Assembly: GCA_009701575.1 (NCBI GenBank)
Contig: WLJX01000002.1
Coordinates: 61,747 to 125,746 of the forward strand
Direction of reading: 5' to 3'
Length of the DNA stretch: 64,000 nt
Origin: Actinomycetota bacterium
GTDB lineage: Bacteria; Actinomycetota; Actinomycetes; Nanopelagicales; Nanopelagicaceae
This document shows, in pieces, positions 1 to 10,783 of the stretch. Position 1 is the stretch's first letter; each line of letters starts with the position of its first letter. Position numbers and translations under genes: made by a program. Under the pieces are notes generated by a model. The model was not told the origin of the DNA. It made no database searches and worked only from the letters and a program-made list of their open reading frames with translations.

Positions 1-48
1 GTTAGAGAAAAAGCTTTAAAGAATAGTTGTATCTAAGATACTCACCGG

Positions 49-768
49 GTGCCGCTTTTTAAAGATATCTCCTCACTGATTTTTCCAGCTCGATGCATCT
101 CCTGCAAGAGAGATATGCCTGATGCGACCAGTGATATCTGCCTAAACTGCAAAAGAATTGTTGGAACCGAAGCGCTAGTAAATAATCGTGGCGCACTAAA
201 AATCTTTGTTGGGAGTAAATATTCTTTAGTCACCTCTCGATTAATTCTTGGCGCAAAAGAGAGAAATCAATATCTAGCAAGAAACGTTTTGGTGGAATGT
301 TTAGAGCGAGCCCTTGCAAGAGCAACAAAACAGAGTTCTATTGATTCAAAACTGCGCAATCCCACCATAGTTCTAGTTCCAATTCCATCCAGAAAAGCGG
401 CAGATCGCGTTCGAGGGTTTTCGCACATAGATCTTTTAGTTGCTCAAATTGCCAGTGATAACCCGCAAATCAATTTTCGAATTCTCAACTGTCTATTTCA
501 CACAAGGAAGATTGTGGATCAATCAACCTTAAATATTGGTGAGAGAGAGCTAAATATGAATGGAGCGTTTGCAATTAAGAAACGCTTTGAAAATGAAATT
601 TTGAAGACGCTAACTTCTAACGCAAATCCAAACGCCCTAATCTTCATAGTTGACGATTTAGTCACCACAGGTAGCACCGTCCGAGCGGCAAATATGGCGC
701 TAAATCACCTCGGCGTAAGGGTTAATGGGGTCCTCGCATCGTGTGCAACTGATGGATTTTCACATTAA
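49..768 (+). CDS. comF: ComF-family phosphoribosyltransferase-like protein (GTG start)
   Basis: N-terminal CxxC...CxxC-like segment and C-terminal PRPP-type motif 'IFIVDDLVTTGSTVRAA'; located upstream of secA. Confidence 0.85.
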   Translation: MPLFKDISSLIFPARCISCKRDMPDATSDICLNCKRIVGTEALVNNRGALKIFVGSKYSLVTSRLILGAKERNQYLARNVLVECLERALARATKQSSIDSKLRNPTIVLVPIPSRKAADRVRGFSHIDLLVAQIASDNPQINFRILNCLFHTRKIVDQSTLNIGERELNMNGAFAIKKRFENEILKTLTSNANPNALIFIVDDLVTTGSTVRAANMALNHLGVRVNGVLASCATDGFSH

Positions 769-815
769 GATATGCCCATGTCCGTTAAGACGGCCGTTTA
801 TATGAAAGAGGATAT

Positions 816-3491
816 GTGTCACCGCTACTAGACAAGATTTTGCGTGCTGGAGAAGGACGCCATATCCGCCAACTCGAAAAAATTGCTAAAGACGTTTTAG
901 CTCTCGAGCCAGAAATATCTGCCTTAGATGATGTTCAACTTAGAGACCAGACAAAGAAACTTAGAGATCAACTTGCATCTGGTAAAACTCTTGAAGATTT
1001 ATTGCCAGAAGCTTTTGCAACAGTTCGCGAGGCTGCAAAGCGCACCCTTGGGCAACGTCACTATGACGTTCAAATCATGGGTGGAGCCGCGCTTCACAAA
1101 GGCAACATTGCAGAAATGCGCACTGGTGAAGGTAAGACTTTGGTTTCAACACTTCCGGCATACCTAAATGCGCTAACCGGTAAAGGTGTTCACGTAGTAA
1201 CAGTTAACGACTATTTGGCAGAGCGCGATAGCGAATGGATGGGTCGTATCCATCGTTTTCTCGGACTTAAAGTTGGAGTAATTCTCTCTAACATGTCACC
1301 GGCAGAACGTCGCGAGGCGTACGCCGCAGATATTACTTATGGGACTAATAATGAATTTGGTTTCGATTACCTTCGTGACAACATGGCTTGGACGTTAGAA
1401 GATTGCGTTCAGCGCGAACACAATTTTGCAATCATCGATGAGGCTGACTCAATCTTGATCGATGAGGCTCGTACACCGCTGATCATCAGTGGCCCCGCAG
1501 ATAAACCAACAAAGTGGTACGTAGAATTTGCAACCATCGCCCAGAAGCTTGAGCGCGATGTTCACTATGAAGTAGATGAGAAAAAGCGCACTGTGGGCGT
1601 TCTCGAACTTGGTGTAACAAAGGTAGAAGAATTACTAGGAATCGAGAATCTTTACGAATCTGTAAATACTCCAATGATTGGCTATTTAAATAACGGTATC
1701 CGTGCCAAGGAACTATTTAAGCGCGATAAAGATTATGTTGTAATGAATGGCGAACTATTAATCGTTGATGAGCATACCGGCCGCATGCTTGCGGGACGAC
1801 GTTATAACGAAGGCTTGCATCAAGCTCTAGAAGCCAAGGAGCGTCTAGAAATTCAAGATGAAAATCAGACTCTTGCAACTATCACTCTGCAGAATTACTT
1901 CCGTCTCTACAAGAAGCTCTCAGGTATGACTGGAACTGCGATGACTGAAGCATCAGAATTGATGCAGATTTATAAATTAGGCGTTATCCCAATTCCGACA
2001 AACCGCCCGATGCAACGTATTGATCAACCAGATTTAATTTATAAGACAGAATTAGCAAAGTTCGTTGCGTCTGCAGAAGATATTGCAGAGCATCACAGGA
2101 AAGGCCAACCAGTCTTGGTTGGTACTGTTTCAGTTGAAAAATCTGAAGAGCTCTCTTCTTTGCTTAAGAAGCGTGGAATTCCGCATGAAGTATTGAATGC
2201 TAAACAACATGAACGTGAAGCGGCAATTATTGCCCGTGCAGGAACTGTTGGCGCCGTAACTGTCGCAACAAATATGGCCGGTCGAGGTACTGACATCATG
2301 CTTGGCGGTAACCCAGAATTTATGGCGGACTTTGAATTACAACGTCGCGGCTTGAGCCCAGTTGAAACTCCAGAAGAGTATGAGGCAGCATGGCCTGAGG
2401 AATTAGCAAAGCAGAAAGCTGCAGTAGCTAAAGAACATGAAGTTGTAGTCGGATTCGGTGGACTCTACGTGCTTGGAACAGAGCGTCACGAATCACGCCG
2501 AATTGATAATCAGCTTCGTGGTCGTTCTGGTCGTCAAGGCGATCCTGGAGAATCTCGTTTCTACCTCTCACTTCAAGATGATTTGATGCGCCGATTTAAC
2601 TCAGGAATTGTTGAAAGATTCCTCGGTGCTGCTGGCGTTGCAGATGATGTTCCAATCGAATCAAAGATGGTTTCAAATGCGATCCGTTCGGCTCAGACCC
2701 AAGTTGAATCTCTTAACTTTGAAATGCGCAAGAATGTTCTGAAGTATGACGATGTTATGAATCGCCAACGTGAGGTCGTTTATAGCGAACGCCGCGAAGT
2801 TTTAGAGGGCGCAGATATCCAAGAACAAGTAAAGACATTTATTGTTGACACAATCACGGCATACACCGAATCAGCAACAGGTGAAGGCTTCGGCGAAGAT
2901 TGGGATCTTGATACCTTGCACACTGCGCTAAAAGCGCTTTATCCAATCTCCTTTACTGTTGAAGAGTTAATTGCTGAAGTTGGTGGCCGATCCGGCCTTG
3001 ATCAAGGATTTATTTTGGATCGAGTTCTAGGTGATGTGGAAAAAGCCTACGAGGCTCGTGAAGAGAATTTAACTCCAACTGTTACCCGCGAGCTTGAGCG
3101 CAAGATTTTGCTTTCAGTGCTTGATCGCAAATGGCGCGAGCACCTATATGAAATGGATTATTTGCAAGAAGGAATTGGATTGCGTGCAATGGCACAACGA
3201 GATCCACTTGTTGAATATCAAAAAGAAGGATATGACTTATTCGCAGCCATGATGGATGCAATTAAGGAAGAGCTAGTTGGATATCTATTTAACGTCGAAG
3301 TAAATGTTGAAGAAGAATCTGGTGGAGTTGAGGCAAAGGGTCTTAGTCCAGCAATTAAGCCACAGAATGAACTTCGATATTCAGCGGCCGATGAAGATGG
3401 TGGCGTAGTTTCAAGCGGTGGAACTTCTCGCAACGCTCCATGTCCTTGCGGCTCAGGTCGCAAATATAAGCGTTGTCACGGCGCTGCTTAA
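816..3491 (+). CDS. secA: Preprotein translocase subunit SecA
   Basis: 891 aa; '[12 protein letters not shown]', 'VNDYLAERD', '[15 protein letters not shown]', C-terminal zinc motif '[16 protein letters not shown]'. Confidence 0.99.
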   Translation: MSPLLDKILRAGEGRHIRQLEKIAKDVLALEPEISALDDVQLRDQTKKLRDQLASGKTLEDLLPEAFATVREAAKRTLGQRHYDVQIMGGAALHKGNIAEMRTGEGKTLVSTLPAYLNALTGKGVHVVTVNDYLAERDSEWMGRIHRFLGLKVGVILSNMSPAERREAYAADITYGTNNEFGFDYLRDNMAWTLEDCVQREHNFAIIDEADSILIDEARTPLIISGPADKPTKWYVEFATIAQKLERDVHYEVDEKKRTVGVLELGVTKVEELLGIENLYESVNTPMIGYLNNGIRAKELFKRDKDYVVMNGELLIVDEHTGRMLAGRRYNEGLHQALEAKERLEIQDENQTLATITLQNYFRLYKKLSGMTGTAMTEASELMQIYKLGVIPIPTNRPMQRIDQPDLIYKTELAKFVASAEDIAEHHRKGQPVLVGTVSVEKSEELSSLLKKRGIPHEVLNAKQHEREAAIIARAGTVGAVTVATNMAGRGTDIMLGGNPEFMADFELQRRGLSPVETPEEYEAAWPEELAKQKAAVAKEHEVVVGFGGLYVLGTERHESRRIDNQLRGRSGRQGDPGESRFYLSLQDDLMRRFNSGIVERFLGAAGVADDVPIESKMVSNAIRSAQTQVESLNFEMRKNVLKYDDVMNRQREVVYSERREVLEGADIQEQVKTFIVDTITAYTESATGEGFGEDWDLDTLHTALKALYPISFTVEELIAEVGGRSGLDQGFILDRVLGDVEKAYEAREENLTPTVTRELERKILLSVLDRKWREHLYEMDYLQEGIGLRAMAQRDPLVEYQKEGYDLFAAMMDAIKEELVGYLFNVEVNVEEESGGVEAKGLSPAIKPQNELRYSAADEDGGVVSSGGTSRNAPCPCGSGRKYKRCHGAA

Positions 3492-3494
3492 ATA

Positions 3495-4088
3495 TTATAA
3501 GAGAACTAGTTCGGTGCAGAGCCAACGTTTATCTACGCCTTCAAATCTTAAAATCAACGACCTTACTCGCTCACCAATACGCAACGTAACAGTTGTTTCG
3601 GCCACTCCTTCAATCGGCTGGCTAATGTAGATCTTTCGAATTTTTGGGGCGCCTTTTATAGTTGAAGATTTAACTAAGAGTTGTTGATGAACTTGTCTAT
3701 GGCACCATCTTGCTAGTTGATTCGCCGATCTCCGCCCGCCCCAGATTTCAACAACGCTTAATGCGAATTTAGTTACCCATTCTTGTATTTCCGGGAGCTC
3801 AGATAGGGGAGATGGTTGAGCCAAGAATTCGGGGTCAGAATAATCTTCAACATCTCTACCGAAATATTCTGGCGTTGGTACTAAATACAATTTTGCCGGA
3901 ACCACGACTGGTTCTGCTGGTGCTGGCTCAAGATAGAAAGCGAGCATTGGATGAGCCCAAAGCGATTGATCTATTGGTGTTAGTGATCCCGGTACTCCGT
4001 AATTGAATACCCGATGAGAACTACTTCTATTTTCTGTGCTGATTAATTTTTCCATGGCGCTACTTTTCGCAGTTAACGGCCTCACCAC
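3495..4088 (-). CDS. Rv3235-like family protein
   Basis: Small basic protein adjacent to secA as in other actinobacteria; 'ALSVVEIWGGRRSANQLARWCHRQVHQQL' pattern; SD ggaggagg before the GTG start. Confidence 0.7.
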   Translation of the reverse strand: MVRPLTAKSSAMEKLISTENRSSSHRVFNYGVPGSLTPIDQSLWAHPMLAFYLEPAPAEPVVVPAKLYLVPTPEYFGRDVEDYSDPEFLAQPSPLSELPEIQEWVTKFALSVVEIWGGRRSANQLARWCHRQVHQQLLVKSSTIKGAPKIRKIYISQPIEGVAETTVTLRIGERVRSLILRFEGVDKRWLCTELVLL

Positions 4089-4191
4089 CTCCTCCGAAAG
4101 GATGACTTATTGTGCCGTCAAGATTAACCACTAAAAGTATTTCTGTGGATTAGCCCTAATAGATCTGAAAAAATCTCGGTATCCATAGCCC

Positions 4192-4848
4192 ATGAGAAAA
4201 ATAGAAAATTTCAAAGCCATGAATAACCTGAACCTAGATTCGATTAAAGAGGTTGCTTTAAAGCGAGCTACAGCAAAGACCTATTTTGCAATTGCACTCC
4301 TACTTCTATCGCTATTCGCTGCATTTGCAATAACAGGTAAGGCAAATAGATCAGTGGCAATTTGGTCTGCAAGTAGTGATTTAGTCGCAGGCGACTTGAT
4401 AACCAAGAGCAGTATCAAAAGAGTCAAAGTCTTTCTGCCCGAGAGCTCCTCTAAGTATCTATCGGCGAATTCAAGAATCGAGAACCAGATAGCAACTCGA
4501 AGAATAGTTAGTGGCGAATTAATTCCATCCTCGGCTATCTCAACCAACTTCGAGGGAGAGAGTGTCCGGAGCGTTCCACTGAGGATCTCTCGAAATGATC
4601 TCCCAAGTGACCTCACCTCTGGTCAAAGCGTCGATATCTACTCATTGCCCCAGCCAGATTTAAATTCTCAGAAGAATCAGAAAACAGAACTAATTTCCGA
4701 AGCGGTGATTGTAGAGAGCATAGATATTAAATCGCGGGACATGGGAGGTGACATCGGCATTGTTCTTAAAATTCCAGAACCAGATGTTATATCCCTCTTA
4801 TCATCCGTAAATAGTTCAAGAATTGTGGTGGTTAGAAATGCGATCTGA
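4192..4848 (+). CDS. SAF-domain (RcpC/CpaB-like) membrane protein
   Basis: N-terminal TM helix followed by 'ASSDLVAGDLITKSSIKRVKV...SGELI', typical SAF region; CpaE-like gene immediately downstream. Confidence 0.75.
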   Translation: MRKIENFKAMNNLNLDSIKEVALKRATAKTYFAIALLLLSLFAAFAITGKANRSVAIWSASSDLVAGDLITKSSIKRVKVFLPESSSKYLSANSRIENQIATRRIVSGELIPSSAISTNFEGESVRSVPLRISRNDLPSDLTSGQSVDIYSLPQPDLNSQKNQKTELISEAVIVESIDIKSRDMGGDIGIVLKIPEPDVISLLSSVNSSRIVVVRNAI

Positions 4849-5872
4849 AATTCCACAGCTAGAGGTAGTAACCGCAATAAGTGATGCAGATTGCGAAGAT
4901 TTTGTCTCCCAACTTCTTTATAGTCAAAGTTGGAGCATTATTTATCGAGCAATAGATATGTCAGGTCTCAAAGATTTCCTAGAAGCCAGAACTGGTGCGC
5001 TGAGAACGGTTGTCATATTTAAGAGTGATTTACCAGATTTTGATGCGGATCTTTTGCAAGGCTTGGCCAATTCCAAAGTCACGCATATCTGTATTGATAA
5101 CATTGAAACCAATTCTCATAGACTGATGACTTATATAAGAAGTCAACTTCGACTCCCTTTAATTTTTGAGAGTGAAATTCAAAAAGATGGATCTGCTGAA
5201 GTTATTTCAAATACTGCGCTAAAGGTTCGAAAGCCTTGTGTAATCACAATTACTGGAACTGTTGGATCACCTGGAAGAAGTTCTGTAGCCCTGAATATTG
5301 CAAACTTTTTAGCTGTTGAATCGACGGTAAATATTTACGATGCGGATATTCGAGCCCCCGCACTTGAATACCTTATTGGCAGAGCAGATAAGAACAGTGA
5401 AAAACTTAGCCTTGTTAACTTGGTCTCGCACGAAAAAACAATGGAGCTGAAAATCGGTGATAGCACTCGAATTAGCGTTGTTGATCTGGGACCACTGCCA
5501 CCCTTGGAAGAAGTAGTTAATGATCGACGTTGGCAGGCAGGCTTTATTAACAGAACCCTTGAAGAGACTACGACTCTGATCTACCTATGTAAATCAAATG
5601 GCTTAAGTCTGATCAGACTTGAACAGTTCATGTCACAATTTCCAACGTTACTTCGCTCTTTGCCGATCATCTATATTTTGAATCAATCTGGAAGCACTCG
5701 AGAAGACAGAGCCTTGGCCAATCGATTTAAGAAGATGTGTGATGGTGAAACTTCCTTCATATTGCCCGTTAATGCTCGAATTAATACAAATTTAGTGGAG
5801 CCGGCCAAACGAGAAACTGGATTTGGTAGGGCAATCTCCGAGATTGGTAGGATCGCACAGGAAGTTAATTAG
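4838..5872 (+). CDS. CpaE-like / MinD-ParA-type protein with degenerate P-loop
   Basis: Overlaps the SAF gene; 'VITITGTVGSPGRSSVALNIANFLA' deviant Walker A, then 'VNIYDADIRAPALEYLIG'. Confidence 0.7.
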   Translation: MRSEIPQLEVVTAISDADCEDFVSQLLYSQSWSIIYRAIDMSGLKDFLEARTGALRTVVIFKSDLPDFDADLLQGLANSKVTHICIDNIETNSHRLMTYIRSQLRLPLIFESEIQKDGSAEVISNTALKVRKPCVITITGTVGSPGRSSVALNIANFLAVESTVNIYDADIRAPALEYLIGRADKNSEKLSLVNLVSHEKTMELKIGDSTRISVVDLGPLPPLEEVVNDRRWQAGFINRTLEETTTLIYLCKSNGLSLIRLEQFMSQFPTLLRSLPIIYILNQSGSTREDRALANRFKKMCDGETSFILPVNARINTNLVEPAKRETGFGRAISEIGRIAQEVN

Positions 5873-5901
5873 CGGATCAGATGAAGAGAGGCGATCAAAT
5901 C

Positions 5902-7359
5902 ATGTTATCTATCGATGAAATGATTGTTTCTAAGACTGCTTTAACCGAAGTGGATCGCGCTCGATTGATGGAGCTTCTTGCAGAATGGCAGTTGTTATCC
6001 GATTTATCTTTTGCGGATTTAATTCTTTGGATTCCAAAGCGTAAGGATTATCAATCTTGGCCAGATGGACATATTGCAATGGCACATATTCGACCAACAA
6101 CAGCAGCGACAGTTTTCGCACATGATGTGATTGGCGATGTAATTAACTGGGGAAGTAATCCAAGAATTGATGGCGCGCTCTCGACTGGTGAAATTGACCG
6201 CGATTCCGAAGCGGAACTTGTGGGAGAGATATTGATTAAAGAAGAGACCGTTCCAGTTTATTTTGGTGGAAGAGTAATTGCCGTGATATCACGTCACCGA
6301 AATGCTGATTTAATGCGCTCACCTTCTCGGTTAGAACTAAATTATCGCGAAATCGCCCACAAAATTTATCAGATGGTCGCAGAAGGAACTTTTCCAATCC
6401 AAAATAGTTTTTATAGATCGGAATCGGCTCCTCGTGTTGGCGATGGCTTAATTCGTTTAGATGCATCGGGTCTAATTACTTATGCGAGTCCAAATGCTAG
6501 ATCTGCATTTAATCGCGCTGGATGGAGCGATGAATTAGAAGGACACCTATTAGGTGAAGTTATAGAGAGCGTAAAACCAAATCTAAGTATTCCTACAGAT
6601 GAATCTTGGCGCAGCATAATGAGCGGTAAGAATTTGCGCCGTGAAGAGTTTGAGAATGAGAGTGGAATATTTGATTTATTGGTAATGCCATTAGTTGCTG
6701 GCGAGGACCATATTGGCGCCATTATTCTGCTTCACAATGTGACTGAGTTACGCCGTCGCGATCGAGCGCTTGTGACTAAAGATGTAACAATCCGCGAAAT
6801 TCATCACCGGGTTAAGAATAATTTACAGACTGTTTCAGCACTTCTTAGATTGCAATCTAGGAGAGTTGAAGATGCAACTGCGAAGAGCGCTCTAGAAGAG
6901 GCTGTACGACGAGTTGCATCAATCGCAATCGTTCACGAGACGCTCTCGAATAGTTCTACAGAATCAGTCTCTTTTGATGAGGTATATGACCGAATCGTTC
7001 ATAATGCGATTGAGCTAAGCACGCACAAAATTAGCGTTAAAAAGGTTGGATCTTTTGGAACTTTTGATTCGCAGGTTGCAACGCCATTAGCGCTAGTTAT
7101 TACTGAGCTCATTCATAATGCGCTTGAACATGGACTTGCAGATTCCGGAGAAAATTTGCGGGTTGAAATTGTCAGAAGTACTAAAAATTGTGAAGTAAAG
7201 ATCATTGATGATGGCGTGGGTCTACCAACCGATTTCAACTGGGATCAGTCTTCAAACTTAGGGCTTCAGATTGTGAAAACTCTTACTGAAAATGAACTCA
7301 AAGGAAGCATCCAATTAATTCGCGTTGGAAGTGAGACCCAGGCCGTATTAAAGTTTTAG
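5902..7359 (+). CDS. pdtaS: Two-component sensor histidine kinase, PdtaS-like (track ORF begins at 5881)
   Basis: HisKA_2 motif 'IREIHHRVKNNLQTVSALLRLQSRR', C-terminal HATPase 'ELIHNALEHG', adjacent to whiB as in Mycobacterium. Confidence 0.88.
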   Translation: MLSIDEMIVSKTALTEVDRARLMELLAEWQLLSDLSFADLILWIPKRKDYQSWPDGHIAMAHIRPTTAATVFAHDVIGDVINWGSNPRIDGALSTGEIDRDSEAELVGEILIKEETVPVYFGGRVIAVISRHRNADLMRSPSRLELNYREIAHKIYQMVAEGTFPIQNSFYRSESAPRVGDGLIRLDASGLITYASPNARSAFNRAGWSDELEGHLLGEVIESVKPNLSIPTDESWRSIMSGKNLRREEFENESGIFDLLVMPLVAGEDHIGAIILLHNVTELRRRDRALVTKDVTIREIHHRVKNNLQTVSALLRLQSRRVEDATAKSALEEAVRRVASIAIVHETLSNSSTESVSFDEVYDRIVHNAIELSTHKISVKKVGSFGTFDSQVATPLALVITELIHNALEHGLADSGENLRVEIVRSTKNCEVKIIDDGVGLPTDFNWDQSSNLGLQIVKTLTENELKGSIQLIRVGSETQAVLKF

Positions 7360-7380
7360 ATAAGTTAGCGAGCTAAAAAA

Positions 7381-7650
7381 CTAGAAGCTATTCTGATTCT
7401 CAAGTTGGCGTGCACGATTTCTTGCAGCACGTCGTTTAAGTGCGCGACGTTCATCCTCTGAAAGTCCGCCCCAAACTCCCGCATCTTGTCCGCTCTCAAG
7501 CGCCCATGCCAGGCATGGCTCTTTTACGATGCATCGATTACAAACTTTCTTAGCCTCTTCTATTTGAGCCAGGGCTGGGCCAGTATTGCCGACCGGAAAA
7601 AAGAGTTCCGGATCTTCATCGCGGCAAGCAGATTGATGGCGCCAATCCAT
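7381..7650 (-). CDS. whiB1: WhiB-family iron-sulfur transcriptional regulator (WhiB1-like)
   Basis: Four Cys (C9, CNRC, C) and 'GVWGGLSEDERRALKRR'; convergent with pdtaS. Confidence 0.92.
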   Translation of the reverse strand: MDWRHQSACRDEDPELFFPVGNTGPALAQIEEAKKVCNRCIVKEPCLAWALESGQDAGVWGGLSEDERRALKRRAARNRARQLENQNSF

Positions 7651-7795
7651 AGTTCAGGGCTCCTTCTAAAGAATTACTCATAAATCGGGGGAAGTAATAC
7701 GCGGTAAATACAATTTACAGCGGGTTACATAAGGAGCATTCTCCCGTGTAATACGCAACATAACAAGGACATTCGAGAATTGATTATGTGATTTG

Positions 7796-7867
7796 TGCCC
7801 CCGGCGGGAATCGAACCTGCGCACCCGCCTCCGGAGGGCGGTGCTCTATCCACTGAGCTACGGGGGC
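7796..7867 (-). tRNA. tRNA-Arg (anticodon CCG)
   Basis: Reverse complement GCCCCCGTAGCTCAGTGGATAGAGCACCGCCCTCCGGAGGCGGGTGCGCAGGTTCGATTCCCGCCGGGGGCA folds as a cloverleaf; anticodon loop CTCCGGA. Confidence 0.95.
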
Positions 7868-7941
7868 CTATTTAATGGCGATAAATGGCGATAACTGGAT
7901 TGAGTGAACTCTACCTGCAAATTATCTGAAATGATTCTGCC

Positions 7942-8475
7942 ATGAATTTAACAGGTACCACTCAGATCGAAATTGCATACTTCGCAACGGGATGTTTCTG
8001 GGGTGCTGAGCGCAGATTTTGGCAGTTGGATGGCGTAGTCGAAACTAGCGTTGGCTATATGGGTGGGGCCGGGGAAAATCCCAGTTACGAAGAAGTTTGT
8101 ACTGGTCGCACAAATCATGCCGAAATTGTCTCAGTTGTTTTTAAGCCAAATCTAATTTCTTATCGCAGATTACTTGAAGAGTTCTGGGTGATGCATGATC
8201 CAACAACTCTAAACAAACAGGGTGGCGATATTGGAACGCAGTATCGAAGCGCAATCTTTACTACGAGTGATGAACAATTACAAGAAGCGCTCGCAACTAA
8301 AGCAATTTATCAATCACTCTTAACGGCAGAGGGCATCGGCCCCATTGTCACTCAAATTGAGAGCGCTAATTCACATATTTATTGGCCAGCGGAGGAGTAC
8401 CACCAGAAATACTTGGCTAAAAATCCAAATGGGTATGACTGCCATTCCAGCACCGGAGTCGCATTTAAACCATAG
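7942..8475 (+). CDS. msrA: Peptide-methionine (S)-S-oxide reductase
   Basis: 'YFATGCFWGAERRFWQLDGV', 'GYMGG...PSYEEVCTGRTNHAE'. Confidence 0.96.
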   Translation: MNLTGTTQIEIAYFATGCFWGAERRFWQLDGVVETSVGYMGGAGENPSYEEVCTGRTNHAEIVSVVFKPNLISYRRLLEEFWVMHDPTTLNKQGGDIGTQYRSAIFTTSDEQLQEALATKAIYQSLLTAEGIGPIVTQIESANSHIYWPAEEYHQKYLAKNPNGYDCHSSTGVAFKP

Positions 8476-8538
8476 ATTTAAGTCATAGTTTGTGGCGTCT
8501 AAGTGTTAATTATTAGAAAATAGCGTATTTTACGAGCC

Positions 8539-9426
8539 ATGAGCGCACATGTTTGGGAACTAACCCTCGGAATTCTCTTATTAGTTTTAGCCTTCGACTT
8601 TGCAATGGCTTACAGGCAGCGAAATGTTGAGACTTCACTTTCAACTGCAGTTAAATGGACACTTTTTTATATCGCACTTGCAGTTGGTTTTGGAATTTCA
8701 CTTGGCCAGTGGGCAGACTCACAAGCGCAAAATGAATTCTTTGCTGGTTGGTTAACCGAATACTCACTTTCATTCGACAATCTATTTGTCTTTGTATTGA
8801 TTCTTGCGCGCTTAAAGGTTGCTAAAGAGAAAGAACAACTAGTTCTACTATTCGGAATCGCAGCGTCGCTCATATTACGAGGCGGATTCATTGCACTTGG
8901 ATCTGTAATCGTAAGTAAATTCTCGTGGGTCTTCTTCTTCTTTGGTGCATTCTTGATTTACACCGCATACACGTTAATTAAAGAGAGTGAAGAAGAGGAG
9001 TGGGAAGAGGGCAAAATCATCTCCTATCTTCGCGCGAAGGGGGCTTCAACATTCACCTTGGCACTAGTTGCTATCGCGATGACCGATGTGCTCTTTGCCT
9101 TTGATTCAATTCCAGCAATCTTTGGCCTAACTAAGGATCCATACATAATTGTTACGGCAAACATATTTGCCCTAATGGGATTGCGTCAGCTTTATTTCTT
9201 AATTGGTGGGTTGATGAAGAAGCTGGTCTATCTGACTGAGGGCCTGGCCTTGATACTTGCATTCATCGGAGTGAAACTTCTTATCGAAGCGCTACATTCC
9301 CAGCATTGGGATCACATTGGAAATTTCAAGATTCCACATATTTCACTCCAAGTCAGCTTAGGTTTTATCATCGGAACCCTTACCCTTACTGCGGTATTGA
9401 GTTTGCTAAAGACTCGTAAAAAGTAA
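8539..9426 (+). CDS. TerC-family integral membrane protein
   Basis: Multi-TM; 'EYSLSFDNLFVFVLI', 'TDVLFAFDSIPAIFGLT'. Confidence 0.93.
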   Translation: MSAHVWELTLGILLLVLAFDFAMAYRQRNVETSLSTAVKWTLFYIALAVGFGISLGQWADSQAQNEFFAGWLTEYSLSFDNLFVFVLILARLKVAKEKEQLVLLFGIAASLILRGGFIALGSVIVSKFSWVFFFFGAFLIYTAYTLIKESEEEEWEEGKIISYLRAKGASTFTLALVAIAMTDVLFAFDSIPAIFGLTKDPYIIVTANIFALMGLRQLYFLIGGLMKKLVYLTEGLALILAFIGVKLLIEALHSQHWDHIGNFKIPHISLQVSLGFIIGTLTLTAVLSLLKTRKK

Positions 9427-9438
9427 ATACTTTAGAGG

Positions 9439-10581
9439 ATGTCAAAATTAACGGCACTTCCACTTTCACAACTACAACTACGTAAGAGCGATAAATGGCG
9501 AAGTTTTCCGGCTGACATTTTGCCACTCCCGGTAGCTGAGATGGATTTTGAAATTGCACAGCCAATTAGAGATGTTTTAAAAGAAATGATTCAGGGCTCA
9601 GATACTGGTTATCTTGGACCAGTTCCAGAGCTAGGAATTAATCTAGCGAAATTTGCTAAAGCACGATGGGACTGGGAGGTAGATCCAGCACAGGTCTTCA
9701 CAGCAACAGATGTCGGCGTCGGTATGGTTGAAATGGCCCGAACAATAGTTAATCCGGGTGATTTAATCATGGTTAATTCACCGGTCTACCATAATTTCAA
9801 AAATTGGATCTCAGAATTGAAATGCGTTCTTTATGACGCACCACTTAGGAAAGATGAGTTGCACTACACACTTGATTTAGCGGCAGTTGAGGTCGGATAT
9901 AAAAGTGGCGTAAAAATTCACTTCTTGTGCAACCCACATAATCCAGTCGGAACAGTTTTTACCAAGGCGGAACTTGCGGAACTTGCTGAATTGGCAAAGC
10001 GTTATGACGTCACAGTTTTCAGTGATGAAATTCATGCGCCACTTACATATAACACCTCTGACTTCACACCGTTCCTTAATGTGAGTGAAACTGCTCGAGA
10101 AGTTGGGATTTGTGTCACGGCGGCGAGTAAGAGCTGGAACCTAGCCGGCCTGAAGTGCGCAACAATTATTATCGACCACCCAGAGCAGTTAGCTCGCGCA
10201 AATTCCATGCCAATGGCGGTTCACTATCGCGCCTCGCTTTTTGGCGCAATCGCCTCAGCTACCGCATATGAATGTAGTGATTGGTTAGATAACGCGATTG
10301 AAACGCTGGACAGTAATAGAAAGTACATTGCTAAGTTGTTAACGCAGAAGTTGCCTAGCGTTGGCTATCGCGTTCCTGATTGTTCTTACTTAGCCTGGCT
10401 TGACCTAACTTCGCTAAATCTAGGCGCCGATCCAAGCGAGAAATTACTAACGGAAGCTAAGTTAGCGCTCAATTCTGGGATTAGCTTCGGCTTAGCATCC
10501 GGTCAATTCGTTCGTTTGAATTTTGCTACGAGCGAGGAAATTATTGACGAGGCGATTTCAAGGATTGTGTCGCTGACCTAG
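9439..10581 (+). CDS. MalY/PatB-type pyridoxal-phosphate aminotransferase / cystathionine beta-lyase
   Basis: 'RKSDKWRSFPADILPLPVAEMDF', 'NPHNPVGTVFTKAEL', 'SDEIHAPLTY', 'TAASKSWNLAGLKCA'. Confidence 0.92.
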   Translation: MSKLTALPLSQLQLRKSDKWRSFPADILPLPVAEMDFEIAQPIRDVLKEMIQGSDTGYLGPVPELGINLAKFAKARWDWEVDPAQVFTATDVGVGMVEMARTIVNPGDLIMVNSPVYHNFKNWISELKCVLYDAPLRKDELHYTLDLAAVEVGYKSGVKIHFLCNPHNPVGTVFTKAELAELAELAKRYDVTVFSDEIHAPLTYNTSDFTPFLNVSETAREVGICVTAASKSWNLAGLKCATIIIDHPEQLARANSMPMAVHYRASLFGAIASATAYECSDWLDNAIETLDSNRKYIAKLLTQKLPSVGYRVPDCSYLAWLDLTSLNLGADPSEKLLTEAKLALNSGISFGLASGQFVRLNFATSEEIIDEAISRIVSLT

Positions 10582-10620
10582 CGCAGGACAAGTAGATATT
10601 TTGTAAGGTAGATTTATCTC

Positions 10621-10767
10621 ATGATTAAAGCCATCCGGCGCCTTTTGGCCACACTTACATTCCTTGCAGTAATCGCTGCCGGAATTAAGGCCGCCTTTGA
10701 ATGGGTCGCGCAAAGCGGCGATGATGATCATGAAGTTTTTGCGGACGATGACCGCGAAACAGTTTAA
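10621..10767 (+). CDS. Small membrane protein, 48 aa (MIKAIRRLLATLTFLAVIAAGIKAAFEWVAQSGDDDHEVFADDDRETV)
   Basis: Open frame ATG..TAA in an otherwise empty gap and below the ORF-track length cut-off; basic N-terminus, one TM helix, acidic tail. Confidence 0.55.
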   Translation: MIKAIRRLLATLTFLAVIAAGIKAAFEWVAQSGDDDHEVFADDDRETV

Positions 10768-10783
10768 AAAAAGGAAACACTAA

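Noticed and set aside
7365-7385. Possible terminator ttagcgagctaaaaaa between pdtaS and whiB
   Set aside because: Stem is only 5 bp with a 2-nt loop, below a credible hairpin.
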